Source: Prostheceraeus crozeri (taxonomy: Eukaryota > Platyhelminthes > Polycladida > Euryleptidae). From it: a stretch of DNA of 64,000 bases. This document shows, piece after piece, positions 13,032 through 25,903 of the stretch. The notes beneath the pieces are model-generated. The model saw nothing but the letters and a program-made list of their open reading frames with translations. It searched no databases and was not told the DNA's origin. Positions within the stretch are counted from its first letter, which is position 1, and each line of letters opens with the position of its first letter. A program made the translations under genes and the position numbers. The stretch covers positions 78,324 to 142,323 of the forward strand of contig CAJQUW010009220.1 in assembly GCA_907163375.1 (NCBI GenBank), read 5' to 3'.

Positions 13032-16000
13032 TGCGTATAATTCAGTTGCGCTTTCTAAGTTTCTTTATGCATAGTTTCTTTAATTGTCACGCACAAGAAG
13101 AATATTGATTTTCTCGGTACTTACATGTTTATGTAAAGCAAACTCTGACCTGTCTTTCACATACACGGTATGAAATCTGTATATTTTTTTATTATGAACT
13201 ACATATGTAAATAGATTCTGGTTCGGTGCAATGATAACTGATGTGTACATATTGTTTATAAATGCATGTATTTCTTTCTTAAATTAATGGTACGAATTAT
13301 TGATGTATGTAACCCCAGTTTCCACTGTGTAAATATCTGGTCACGAATACTTTCAGTATGTTGGTACTTTAAAAAATTTGTACTGGGTGAATTGGTTTAC
13401 TGATCCCTCGTTATGAAGTGTAAATAAGTGAATGTGATTTATGTTTCCAATGATAAGACATAAATTTTATATTAACATCTTATCATTTAAATAGACCATA
13501 ATTACAATTTATTTTGTGTAAGATATCCTTAAGTGTATATATATATGTATATCTGAACATGTCATATTTAAGCTCTTTAAAACGTTTTAAAAGCTATTAT
13601 CGTCTCCGACATATTTCGTGTACCTAGTCTGCATCAGATTTACTATTGATGTACTGTTCTAGGTTTTTTTGTTGATGTTGACACAGTTGTACATAAAGTT
13701 CATCCATTGTTGGCATTCACGCCGAGTGATATGATTTATGTTTTTATCGATATTGGTAACTAAAACGTCATCAGATTATGCCTTCAATTGTATTGATACA
13801 CTTTTAAAAATTCACCGTCGTCTCTTGTTGTATGAGCATTGAAACTGAAGTTTTCATTTTGAAAATATAAATCCTATCAGTTAAAGTTTTTGATGCCTTA
13901 AATTAACTATTTTTGTATTCTGTATTGTACAATATACTGTGTCTCTGGAATAGATGGTCTGCATTCTGTTGCGTGCAAAATACTTTGCACTGTATGTAGA
14001 AGGTATGTGAGTATATTCATTGACGTTAACAGATATCATCTAACTGAATTGGATGATTTGACTAAAACATGAATTGTTTGCTCAACGTCTAGAAAGTCAA
14101 TCAGTAATTCAAATTAATAGAACTATGTTTGAGTGCATCTTAACGAAATAGTGTTTATAAAACCATGTTAAATGCTTATTACGAGTGAATTACACATTAT
14201 GAAATAGTTGAGAATGAGTGAATTGTACCCTAAGAAAATGCTTAGAACTATAATTTTATAATGTAATAAAAGCAAATTACATTTGAGCCCAAGTCCTATC
14301 TGTTGTAACACCTTATAATGTCTCCTTTACAGGCACTAAACAAGTTACATAAATCCGAAAAGAAATTTGGACATCACCGGTTGTCAGCCTATGATATCTC
14401 GTCAAGTGAAGTATGCTAAGACTACTACTTCCTTGTCAAGTACTCTAGCTGGAACGGTGTGATCATCTTTATCTGGGAAAATGAAAGTGAGTTTCACATT
14501 TCCATCTACCTTTTCTCAATATGAATTACATTCATGGAAGTAGGGCTAAATGAGCTTATATTCAAACTATCAGACAATCGTCTTTACGGACAAAATATTG
14601 ACAAATATAGGCCTAGGTTTCGGATGCTGCTGAGAGCCTTTCTGCTATTCGGATTTCATTTCGAGGCTTTGCTTGATGTACAGTCATAGTTTAAGTCTTA
14701 GACTTCTGGAATATAAATCCAGGGCAAATGAGCTGCGTCCTTCGAGCTCGACGTTCTTGGTTAATTCTCGCAGTTTTGAAATCCGGAGGAATGCAGATCT
14801 CGCCACAAAATAGTTTCTATAATGCAATTTCTGGCCATTGTTATATTAATTCCACTTGTTAGAGCTTAGAGTAATTCGTCATACATAGTGACAGAATGAA
14901 TCCCGCATAATAAATAGCCATTATCATTTTTGGTGAGGCTGAAGGAAGATATTATAAAAAAAGCCACAATTTAATTGATTAACTGTTAATTGCAGCTCTC
15001 ATAAGGCTACAGATTTTAAGACATTCACTCACCTTTAGACCTTCCGCTTTGAGAGTGTGATTCCATTCCAAAATGTTAAAAAAATCTCCACTGCTGCGGT
15101 CACGCGAAACTCGTCATCCGGTTATCTAAATCAAATAGCCTGTCATGACTACAAGGTTGAACACATCGCATAAACTACTGAGACTCAACGCCGTTATTGC
15201 ATCATTTTAAACGCATCTTTGGGGATTGCTGCTGTTGTAATCAAAATTGATATCATGCAAACAGACTGTAGATGTTTTGTGTATTGGGTCTATGAGGGGA
15301 TTATGAACCTTCCCTCATAAATTGTTTAAAACGAAACGAAAGCGTAACGTATTCATAGTCAATTTGCGCGATCAGGATTTAGTCTACACTTTTGATAGGT
15401 CTATACATTCCTTGAAATAAGATGATAATAATCAACTAAAACTTCCACACGCTGACGTACGTACGCTTGTTCCTTTTCGTGATAGGCTAAATCGCAGGAG
15501 GTACTCCAATCAAAAATGAAGGCCACAATTAATGACTAGGGCAATAAATCAATCTAATGAAGAACAGTTTTCATTTTATTCAAACTTTTGGTCGATATAG
15601 CAGTATTTTTCAAACGGGGGGATTATATTTTTTGTGCATCACAGGAGAAAATGCGTCTGTGTAGGACAGAGGGCAAATTATTCAGGCGAAAAAATAATGA
15701 TAGCCTATAAAAATTGAACAGCCCAAAGGCAATGGGAATTGTAAAGACTGGAAGCAACTCCAACATACTTTGGAAAGCAAAGATGATCAGTAGAATCCTC
15801 AATCAATGTATATGGTGCGATGTCTTCATTGAGCAAAAATGAGTTGCTTCCAAGGGATCTAGCTGTTTCCTTCTTTGAAAAAAATATACAGTCCTTGGAG
15901 TAACCATGGACTATATAGGCCCTATAGTGTGAGTACTTTCACAAAATTAGACAAATGGTCTGACATTTTTCATGGCACATGATGACCAAAATAATGAAAG

Positions 16001-19000
16001 ATAATTACGGCCTATAAAATTTGTTATAGGTCTGCATCTAAATTCCAAATAACGGTACGTATGTGTCCTATATATGCTTCATTCATTTCGAATTTCTATG
16101 CGTATAGGCCTACGCAATATAAAGCTTATGATAAGCTTCGCGGTAATCCAAAATTCATGTTTTCACAGGCCTACATGCGAATGTGGGAAACAATAAGGAT
16201 TATCATGGAGTTCTATTCATATGAGGCCCAATGACCTAGCAGCAGGTAGTCTATCAGCAATCAACAGCTGGCATAAAAAAATACTGGTGACTTTGTGAGC
16301 AAATGCTATGATAGTGAATCCGTAACCGAAATTGGAATGATCATTCGAATTGCAAAATAGGCCTACAATTATTTTTTACAACGTTGACAGCTAGGTTGCT
16401 AGATTTCAAAAGCATTTTTTCTGTCGATTCGAGCGCCAATTAGCAACCAAAATATGAAAAAAAAACTGTACGTAGGCCCCATTACTCAATATATTAATAT
16501 ATAATTATTCAATATAGCCGTATGAGCTTTGTAGAACATTCGAACAACTGTATGAACACAACATAATTTTGAGAAAATGGCATTGAGAATGACATGAATG
16601 ATAGTTTATACATGGCAGCAAAAGTATACTTTACAGCATATTTTGTTACAAAGACCTATTCTAGCGATGATGATTGTATAATATGGTTAGGCGCATAGGT
16701 AACAATTACAAATCATGGGCTCGATGTTCGATGATTTTGTAGTCCAGATGGTTCAGAAGCGTATACCATTATTCGCGAGCAAAATCGAACAATTACAAAT
16801 ACCGTCATGCAACATTCATCATGACCATGTTGAACATAGACCATGCGGCCCATGATGCGGCCAATGAAGTGAATCAGTAATCAGCACATATCCATCGCTG
16901 TAAAGCATCCTTTACTTACCTTGGTAGGATCGCATCATGAACAATCCATTCACAATTGACCCACTATCACTTTTGAACAATTAACTGCCTTCCCGCTCAT
17001 ACTTTGTCGACAGCAAAATTAGTCCTTTTATTTTTTTTCTGTCATTATCCGATGACGATCATTCACGACTTAAATAAAATTGTGAAATTTGTCATTTTGA
17101 AGTAATTCTATCGTTCAGAAAGAAAATAGATCGCTCTCTAAAAGAAAATTCAGGAATTGACAATAATTCATACTTTTCATTGTATTTGTTTTGATACATG
17201 ACATTAATAAGTCATACTTTATTTGCGGGTGTTTTATTAGTAGTATCATTCTTCTTTCGTGTGATTCTCGTACGTCCTGCAGAATGTACTGGTCTATGCT
17301 AAATTCTGGTGAGCAGTTTTGTGCTGTAAGAGATTCACCATGCATCTAGCAGAGACAATGATCGTCTTCAGCAAGTTCCATTTCGTAAGTTATTGCCATA
17401 ATTGCCTCAGACTCAATTTTTCCCTTAACAATTTGGCCAGGTATACGTACACGCCTACTGCTAGATAAAATATTTTGTTGTAAACAAATTCGGGGCTTTT
17501 GACAACATTGAATTTCATTAACAAAAACTTCGGCACAGCTATTTAGACTTCGAAATACGTATGTATATACGAAGCTCTTGTGAAAAATTACTTCCACGCG
17601 CCAATAGGATGCATTTATGTATGATTTTTTCAATTAGCTAATTATAATTAATGAATCGAAAATGTTATCGACAATGTTATCGAAAAGCCACCAATCTGTT
17701 TACAACAAAATATTTCACCTAGCATTAGGCCGGTAAATAATCCGACTAAATGTGAAAGGATGTTTCCACGTAACTGGGCGTGGAAATAAACCTGGCCTGC
17801 TATTGACTTAGTTTGTTATTGAATTTATTCATCAGTTATTTATTTCCATCGTACACAACAAAATCAGACTAATTAAATTGTTAATATATTCTGTGGCAAT
17901 GAATAAATTTTTGTTTGGCAGTATTATCCCACACCTACGTGACAGTCCGTAAACTGGATAGTATCGACTAAAACGGTTTTAGACTAGCCATACAAGAAAA
18001 AAGATTCAATAACACAACTATATTGTTACACAGGATTAAATAGCGTCGTCTCATGGAATTCCACTTTGTTTCACATGTAACCATGAAATTGCGATTTAAT
18101 TAGTAATTGCGACAGTTGAAATTCTGTGCGATGATTGAATGGACAGCTGATTAACACCTGATAAAAAGAAATATCTTAAAGTCAATAGTCGATTTTTCTG
18201 AGATGTATGACCTTATCGGCACATTCCTGTTTATTTCGTTAATTTCACTTTTCGATGCCACGGAGTATGGAATTATGCGATTATCACGCGTGAAACAGTA
18301 AAAATATATTTTCGAAAACTTACACGCGTGAAGCTCTCGTGTTTTGCAACATAACACGCCAATCAAAATTTCCACGGATAACGCACGCGTGATTTGGCGA
18401 GTTACCGTGTTCCACACGTTATTTTCCGTGATCGCTGATCCGTGTATTAATTAAAAATTTGATGTGTGGGGATTATTGGAGTTTTTAATTGATTTAGAAC
18501 GATTGCTGTCGAAAAATTATGTGATTCTACTTTCGCCCACTATTCGCGACAGAAACTTCACTTTGTGAATATCGGCGAAAGTTAGCTCTACTTTCGCTAC
18601 CGATTCGGTGGAGATCTATCGCCCATCATTGATAAAAACACACTTAACTTTCCATTATAACCATCCCAGTAACATCTCGTGTATTGTGAGTGATTTTTCC
18701 ATAATTATTAGCCAAAAAATCGTCATCAGATCGCAAGGGGCTTCTTATTCTCCAGCTATTCGAGCACTTTTTCCCAGTGGGCAGAGACTTTATTAAATGC
18801 AGAGAGTTTAACATAGCAAATCGCAATTTTGCTTTAACTGACATCTTTTTTATCTCTTCGGTTTATAGCGGACGCAGTTGACGTGCAAAATGTCATGTGA
18901 CTTACATTATATTTGTGTTTCCTCAGTTGAAAGAAATATATTTGACTTGTAGTTAGCCTGATGAATTTATAAGCTGTGTATTATATTTCTAGTATTGTTA

Positions 19001-19280
19001 GACTTGTCCGAAAGAAGTATCCACTGGACTTACCCAAAATCCAATTTTGTCTTATCATAAAATATTTTCAAAGAAGAGTTGTTTAAAATCTAACATATTT
19101 CAAATACTTCGTTGTCATGTTGACGGCATAAATAACGTAACCTGCATCGCTATCAAATCTACTTGTCTCTGTCAATTTCTATTATCGAACTGCACCAACA
19201 ATAATTAGAATTTAACAGAGACTTTGAGCATCATACGTTATCAGCCTTGTCGGTAGGTTTTACTTTTTTTGAAGACATGA
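13032..19280. other. Gene-poor stretch
   Basis: These 6.2 kb are AT-rich with many stops. A cluster of three CACGCGTGA-like sites lies at 18285-18395, next to repeats of ACTTTCGC at 18527-18605, which makes a small CpG-richer island. The minus-strand frame at 18151-18417 covers it but has no protein-like character. Nothing else is supported. Confidence 0.35.
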
Positions 19281-19289
19281 CATAAATAT

Positions 19290-19893
19290 GGTAGTGGCTA
19301 TTGTTACCATGCATTGGTAACAATAAGACAGTTGTAGGCTATTGTTACCACTGGGAAAATATCAAAATATACACAACCGCAGCGAATTTCTTATTGAGTT
19401 GCTGATTCTTTATGCATAATTCATGCAGTACATATCCAAATAACCATCAACGTGAAATCCACTATTTTTGGTGAAATTTCGTTTTAAAAAAATATGATTT
19501 TCTTATTATCTCCTCCGAACAAATCGAGTTCGTTTGATGTGAAATGAGAGACACCACTGAGAAAAACAAGCTCAATTCTCCTTTGCTTAGCACTGATATC
19601 TGTAGAAGTATGCGAAATATTTTATGTTGGCTACATGAGATATTAGTTAATAAATAGATATAATCATATTTTTTAAAAAGATAAAAATAAAAAAAAAGAT
19701 GATGAGATTCCACCAAAATTGTGAATTTCACGTTGATAGCTAGTTGGTTATGTGCTGCATTAATTATGCATGTAGAATCAGCAACTCAAAAAGAATTTCG
19801 TTGTGTTAGTGTATGCTTTGATATTTTCTCAGTGGTAACAATAGCCTGCGGCTGTCTTATTGTTACCAATGCGTGGTAACAATAGCCACTACC
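19290..19893. mobile_element. Fold-back DNA transposon, Mutator-like, with 9-bp target duplication
   Basis: The two ends are long imperfect inverted repeats. The left end starts GGTAGTGGCTATTGTTACC and the right end is its complement, ending CAATAGCCACTACC; similarity extends inward about 150-200 bp on each side (for example the CAACGTGAAAT and ATTTCACGTTG arms). The flanks are a perfect direct duplication, CATAAATAT, at 19281-19289 and 19894-19902. Long TIRs with a 9-bp duplication are the signature of Mutator/MULE elements. There is no internal transposase, so it is a non-autonomous copy. The subterminal motif GGTAACAATA is repeated within each arm. Confidence 0.8.
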
Positions 19894-19902
19894 CATAAAT
19901 AT

Positions 19903-19965
19903 AGCAAATATTATAGCAAATTATAGCAAAAATTATAGCAATTATAGCATAATTATAGCAAGTAT
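19903..19965. repeat. Short ATTATAGCAA tandem repeat
   Basis: About six imperfect copies of ATTATAGCAA directly follow the right target duplication of the preceding element. It looks like an ordinary microsatellite. Confidence 0.6.
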
Positions 19966-20130
19966 TTGATGGAAGATGCAGGATTTTATTGTGCGAACAT
20001 GATTGTCCAATAATAAGTATGGTAACATTATGAATTCGGTTTGATTTCATAATTTAGTGACACTGTCTGCCAAACTTGCCAAGAGAGTATGTTTGTAACT
20101 TTTAGAGAACCAATGGACCGAATTTGATAA

Positions 20131-20671
20131 GGAAGTGGTTATTACCAAGACAATGTCTTTTCAATAAACCCCCAACTTGCTATTACCAAGACATCGTCGT
20201 CAATATACCTCCAATTTGCTATTACCAAGACATGATTCATAAAACGCAACATATGGAATTTTTTGCTATAAAAAGCATAACTGAAATTATTCAAATACAA
20301 TGAGTGGTTTAATCCATAGTTGTTATCCCTGATATTTCTTTCAATCCTTAATAATACCATAGAATAAAGTAGGGACCTATGACTTTTCAGAATTTTTAGA
20401 ATTTTTTTAAAATGTCTATATTGTAGTTTAAAAGTTTTTGTGACAGTTCTACACATATAATACAAATTTTCATTTAGCATATAAAAAGTATAAGAATCTA
20501 ATTAAGATAAATATTTAAATAAATTCTGTTGCACTGTTTGTAGAAACAATTCATGTTTTGTGCCTTATTAATCATATCTTGGTAATAGCAAGTTGAGGGT
20601 TTATTGACAAAATAATGTCTTGGTAATGGCAAGTTGGGGGTTTATTGTTTTTCTTGGTAATAGCCACTTCC
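20131..20671. mobile_element. Second fold-back Mutator-like element with 9-bp target duplication
   Basis: The left end GGAAGTGGTTATTACCAAG is mirrored by CTTGGTAATAGCCACTTCC at the right end. Perfect 9-bp repeats ATTTGATAA flank it at 20122-20130 and 20672-20680. Each arm contains about 40-bp tandem units that begin ATTACCAAGACA and include a CCCCCAACTTGCT or CCTCCAATTTGCT block. The outer bases (GGWAGTGGYTATT) resemble those of the element at 19290, so the two are probably related families. The interior holds no transposase. Confidence 0.8.
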
Positions 20672-20689
20672 ATTTGATAAACTTACATA

Positions 20690-22452
20690 TTTTTGAGCTC
20701 AACAGATTTTCCTTCTTTTAAGACTGAACAGTATTAAACTTCTTTTAAGACTGAACAGGTTCAGTATTATCCGAAATTAGGTTAAAGAATATCGAGATAT
20801 TTTATGTCAGTGCATTAACGAAACTTTTACGAAATAAGAAGTAATAATCAAGACATATAAATCTATGATGATATTTTGCGTAAGTTAACGTGAATTTTGG
20901 TAAAATTTAAAGCATATATTCCGTTACCAATAATAACCAATATTTACTTTCTTTAATGCTGTGTTATTTGAAATTTCTTGAAGGAAACGTACTTCGGGTG
21001 CACCCATAAATGTAATTCAAAATGAATTTAGGCTAAACTGTGTTTGCTTTTTCATTTACCAATATTTACCAAAACACTACGTAAAGGTAGCGTAATCTTG
21101 CCACACGGGGTTCTGTCTGAGTATAGATAAACTGATACTAATGGGTCATTTTGTCGAAGTTCCCCTTTCATGATGATCTTCGTAACTGAGGTCTTCCATA
21201 AATTTGTTGAAAGAAACGCTCTCAGAACTCATGCTCTCAAGCATAAATTGTCCCATGTAGCTGATCATCTTTTTATGTTGAGATTGTTGAGCAAAATGAA
21301 TCGTAGCCAGACCAGCGGCGTTATTGATTAATTGTGAGGTCGAATGAATGACGCCGTAGCTTTTGATGACCATGCAGATTCATAGAAGTCCGACAATGCT
21401 TCTTTGAAGTATTCCTCTTGGAATCATGTGTCGAGGAAAATTTAAGCCAACTTAAGCTAGTCTATCTGCCTCATGATAGATAAGTGATGCCAGTGCATGC
21501 ATCGATATATAAATGCTCGATGTGACTTTTGTCTGATGGCTGCGAATAACTATCAATGTGTCATTTCATTGTAAAGTAATCATCCTTTGTGACGAATATT
21601 GATGCGAAGATTGGCACATTGATATCCTAAAGAGGTGACACACATTGATAATTGCCGCAATAATTAGTCTCAGGCTCTGTTAAATGGCATATATCCGAAA
21701 TCCAGCATTCATGGCGACAGTATAAATCACAAATTGCTATGACCAAATTGGGTGAACCATTTGTAACTCAAAAATACCCCGATAATGGCATTATGCTGCA
21801 CTTGTCATTAAAGTTTGAACTTTAAATGAACTATTTTATCTTAAATTTTGACGCTAGCTTTTTATTTGATAAATCTCGAAACCACCTTGAAATGACCGAT
21901 TTGCAAAGGAGTGATAATAATCATGCATGAAATATCATGTACATGCATAGTATTGTGCACCAGCCTATGTAGTAATGCTGTGCAGTAAAGCGAATAATAA
22001 TAATTTTTATGTTGAGCAAGGTTGAGTAAAAATTCAAAATCTAAGTAACATGCGCATAATGAGGCTCATCAACATATGAGCATCATATTTTATGATACAT
22101 ACACGCATTACATGTGACTTTGATTTTTAAATTTTAATTTGATTAATTTAATTTAGTGGTGTACTTTTTTAATGAAGACACAATTTTTCTGGTGCTTGGT
22201 TACTGAGGATCTTCTAGCCACGTCACATTACCTTCAAACGTCAAGTCCCTAAAACATCTTATGTCTTCGCTACCATTGTCCTTTATTTATTTTAGGAATG
22301 GATTTCCCTAGTATGACTGCAGTCCGTGGAAGATGGAAGGCGGACGACGGCGGATGAAAATCGTTTCATCATGCCTTATGGAAGACGCCTTATAAAGAAT
22401 GCGCAAAAAAGCGAGTGACATGGAAGACTCCTTATTCTGCGTGACCTATGAT
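20690..22452. other. Intronic sequence apart from the small frame at 21146
   Basis: Apart from the possible fragment at 21146-21373 I see only AT-rich non-coding sequence here. Confidence 0.35.
21146..21373 (-). CDS. Small open frame, possible exon or gene fragment
   Basis: This is a 75-codon frame with balanced, protein-like composition (amphipathic helical stretch, FMEDLSYEDHHERG tail) beginning at an ATG two codons after an in-frame stop. No splice acceptor, TATA box or homologous copy supports it. It lies within the large intron of the minus-strand host gene. It may be a retrogene scrap or chance; I recognise no family. Confidence 0.25.
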   Translation of the reverse strand: MVIKSYGVIHSTSQLINNAAGLATIHFAQQSQHKKMISYMGQFMLESMSSESVSFNKFMEDLSYEDHHERGTSTK

Positions 22453-23250
22453 CGGCAATGAAATCATTTTATTTTTGAAATGATATAGAATGATATCATT
22501 AAATACGAATCTCATGAAATGATATCACTTTATATCATTTTATATCATTATATTTTTTCATAATGAAAATATGCCATTTTTTAGTGAAATATACGTAGAC
22601 TTAGTCATACGTCAGTAGATTAAGTCACACGAATTTTTCGATTTTTGCACTGCCACCATGCTACTTTTGCTGCTCTTAGCAATGAAATTAAAATTAGATT
22701 GCATACAGCATCGACATATTCCAAATAATGGAAGACCGAAGAAAGTAGTTTAGTCATACAAAGCTTCTTGTATATCAAAACATAGGTAGGGCCTATGGTC
22801 TATACATTAGACATCGCAAGTTTTGCTTTAAGCTTTATACTCGAATTACTCGAATTACAAATATGCCTACAATATGCAGTTGCGTAGGCCAACAGTATCT
22901 AAAGTACGAAAAAAGGCTAAAAATATATAGATTACGGTCAAGACTTCAAAAACATCAAGACAGTTATTAATGAGTTCAATGTTTAATCATAGACCTACTG
23001 GAAGTCTGAAGCAATCAGCAATATATGAGATATATAATGTACCGTACATGTACAGCTAAACCCAGAAAACGGTGGTGTTTATTAACCAGAATCTTAATTA
23101 TCCAAGTGCTTCAATACAAAATGCAAATAATTTATGATTGGAGACTATAATGAAACAAAAATTTTTCATGATATCATTTTATATTATTTTTCAAAAATAA
23201 AGTGATATCATTTTTCCTCAGAATAAAATAATATCATTTTCTCATTGCCG
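22453..23250. mobile_element. Non-autonomous TIR element with ATGATATCAT subterminal repeats
   Basis: The left edge CGGCAATGA and the right edge CTCATTGCCG are inverted copies. Just inside both ends are several copies of ATGATATCATTT and TTTATTTTTGAAA. The total is about 800 bp with no coding capacity. I could not find a clean target duplication, so the superfamily is undecided (hAT-like or other). Confidence 0.5.
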
Positions 23251-24864
23251 ATTTTTGTGTGTGACAGCGATCTGTGATTGTATATATTTGTATTTTTAAC
23301 ATCTTGCATAACCATGGTTATTACAAAGATAAATTGTTTTTAAATCATTTGGAAGAGGCTGTTTCAGATGGCTATGACATTTTCTATATCCTTTATAGAC
23401 AAACTGTGATTACTGCCTATAAAACCTTCGCAAGTAGGTCTAACACGTTACGTGTTATTGAGGTGCACATGGATCAGTCTAAGGCGCATGTTTCTTCAAG
23501 CGATGGGTTAAGGTACTTACAAGTGGAAAATTCTTAACGTTTCACAAGCAAACTGATACGTGACAGTTGCAAACTAAAGCCTACATCATCAACCATCTGC
23601 AAAACAAGGGTCACCAAATCGGCGCATGAGCAACGTCGCCCACACCAATTTGTGTTTCCTCGAATGCTCTAATGAATACCATTGATTTCCTCATGAACAA
23701 ATAATGATATAATTATTCTCATGTATCTCATGCTCATGATTGTCCCATGAACGCATATATTATTCTCATGAATGATCTCATCATCACCCAGTATCATAGA
23801 GTACGGATATATAGGTAGAGTGTCGACTCAAAAAAGTATCTGTGTATAGTGAAAATTTTTATATGAAAAGATTCAGTTTTTTGCGGAGATAACGCTCTTG
23901 TGGTCCAAAAAAATTATTTGAGCACCTTTGAAAAAAGTCAAAATTTGCCAATTAATATACTACCCAGATGACTCTCCTAAATAAGTAGTATGAAGCAAGT
24001 TGGATTTCAAAAGGAATGAATACTTGCTAATACGAGTAAACATCCTACCTAAGCGGAAATCAAGCTAATTATCAAGGGAATTTCATGATCCGTGTTATAA
24101 TGAAAGTCCTCATGAAAAAGTCGACATCTTATTGTGCTTTCTTGGCTGAAATTTCAACTTTTTAATTGAAATTTTCACCGGCATGATTTTATGATTCGAT
24201 CACTAAATTCATACTTCATTTCTAGAATCTGAATAGTGATGTGGAACCATTTACATCTTTCAAAGTTAAATGAAGTCATTGTCTTTGATTATGTGATTTT
24301 GCTGTGCCAGTGCAGGTTGCCTGTGACATGATCACGCTTAATTTAAGAATATAGGCCTACTCTTGAGGTTGAGCATAAAAGTAAAAGGAACCCATCGAAT
24401 TGCTAATTTAGCAAACATTAGATCTCCAAGGCAGTCATGAGAATTTGTGAAATGCCATAATTCCTTCTGCATCTCAATCATGATCATTCAATGCCGTTGT
24501 AATTTCTGCAAAACTGTAGAGATTTGCATATCTCACATTCGGTGATAATACCACCTGTATCTCCTTTGAGTTCATTTAATAAAATCGAAAGTGTATACAC
24601 ATTGGGGATTTAATAAATGCGGTGTTGCCACTCTACATAATATATTTACTCTATGCCCAGTATATTCTCATCAAAGTATCATGATAATCTTATGAGTTCA
24701 ATGTTTTCTTATGAGAGTAATATGAGAATCATGATGCTCTCATGAGCTCACATAAAAATTTCATGAATCCACATTAAAATTCATGATTTCTCATGAAAAA
24801 TTCTAGTGAGAATTTTTACATGCAGACTCCTAATGAAACATAGAAACCAAAGTCAATCACCCAC
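23251..24864. other. Intronic sequence
   Basis: An 87-codon plus frame at 23274-23537 has no start context or splice support and is not called. Many TCATGA palindromes (TCTCATGA, CTCATGAG) occur at 23700-23780 and 24680-24800. Nothing else is visible. Confidence 0.3.
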
Positions 24865-24966
24865 CATTATCGCTTGCAGCTCTGTAGAAGCCTGCCGAAG
24901 ATTTTCTTTGTCATCATTCTTATGTCTTTGATCGCTCATCGCCGCGCACCTGGGACTTCCAGACAT
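24865..24966 (-). CDS. First coding exon of the minus-strand host gene
   Basis: The segment reads from an ATG at 24966 (or an in-frame ATG at 24939) to a donor GTGGGT at 24864-24859, giving 34 or 25 codons and ending in phase 0. The peptide (SDQRHKNDDKENLRQASTEL) is polar and helical, as expected at the start of the coiled coil that continues at 2937-3101. An additional upstream ATG in another frame would make a short upstream ORF. Exon phases and style match the two downstream exons; transcript evidence is lacking. Confidence 0.5.
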
Positions 24967-25291
24967 GGATTTTGGACGACATCCTATTTTCTTGATGATT
25001 AAATCGACGGTACTGCGATGCTTGCAAATTCTTTAAGATATTAGTGTGTTCTACAGTTATATTCTATTTGCAGAGTCGCGATGATGCCAGAAATGGATGG
25101 ACTACATAGGTTTATCATGATTTATGTTGTTAGCCTTGCTGCTGATTGTTGAATAAGATGTTTGATAGAATAATTTTATTTCATTACTTTTTAAACAATA
25201 TTTCGGAGTTATGACTCCATTCTCAAGTTTTACAAGATAAAGCTATCTAAATATAAAAAGAAAAAATAAAATTTGATTATGTACACAGGCA

Positions 25292-25495
25292 TTATAAAAT
25301 CAGAGTATAAAACTCTGATAGCTCATCTTTGTTGTTGAAAGATGACTTTATTTGATTCTTTATCTGCATAGCATCACAGAATCTGAGGTTTATTAGATAT
25401 CTATCGTGGTCAGTGATTCTAGTATACAGTTTTCTTATTGTGCTTCCGGCGTAGCGTTCTTTGCATTTGTTACATTTCATTTCGAAAAATCTCAA
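25292..25495 (-). pseudogene. GIY-YIG endonuclease fragment of a Penelope-like element
   Basis: The 67-codon frame has the signature CNKCKERYAGSTIRKLYTRI, the zinc-knuckle Cys pair followed by the (Y)-x-G-x-T-x10-R core of Penelope GIY-YIG domains. The part after the catalytic Arg and His is deleted internally and joins the C-terminal tail directly. It is a non-functional truncated copy in inverted orientation to the one at 25712. Confidence 0.6.
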
Positions 25496-25711
25496 TTACA
25501 TGACAACAAATAATATCAGACAAGAATGAAACAAATCCGTGGAATATTCACACTACAAGATCCCTTACATCTCAGATAACATCAACAACAAAATCAATTC
25601 AATTTTTCAAGAGTTCAAGTTTCCTGTTGGAATAACTCACGAAGCATTCACTCTCAGAAATGCACTGAACAAACATGCAGCTGGAAGTCATGCCTGAATC
25701 CCGAAAAAGAA

Positions 25712-25903
25712 ATGTGTCTCAAAGAAATGATGGTATACGAAATAGAATGCAACAAATGCAAAGAACGCTACGTCGGAAATACGATAGGAAAACTGCATAC
25801 TAGAATCACAGAACATCTCAAATCAAAAGACTCACCAATGTATAAACCAAACCATAATGTATGTGCCAAACTAATGACCAACAAATATCAGTGTCAATTA
25901 TAG
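25712..25903 (+). pseudogene. GIY-YIG endonuclease fragment of a Penelope-like element (second copy)
   Basis: The 63-codon frame contains YEIECNKCKERYVGNTIGKL and TRITEHLKSK, the same GIY-YIG core as the minus copy but keeping more of the domain. A stop follows the domain, and the tail seen in the other copy appears here only in other frames. Upstream bases in this frame still encode Cys/Trp-rich linker residues, so the ATG is probably not a true start. Fragmented retroelement. Confidence 0.6.
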
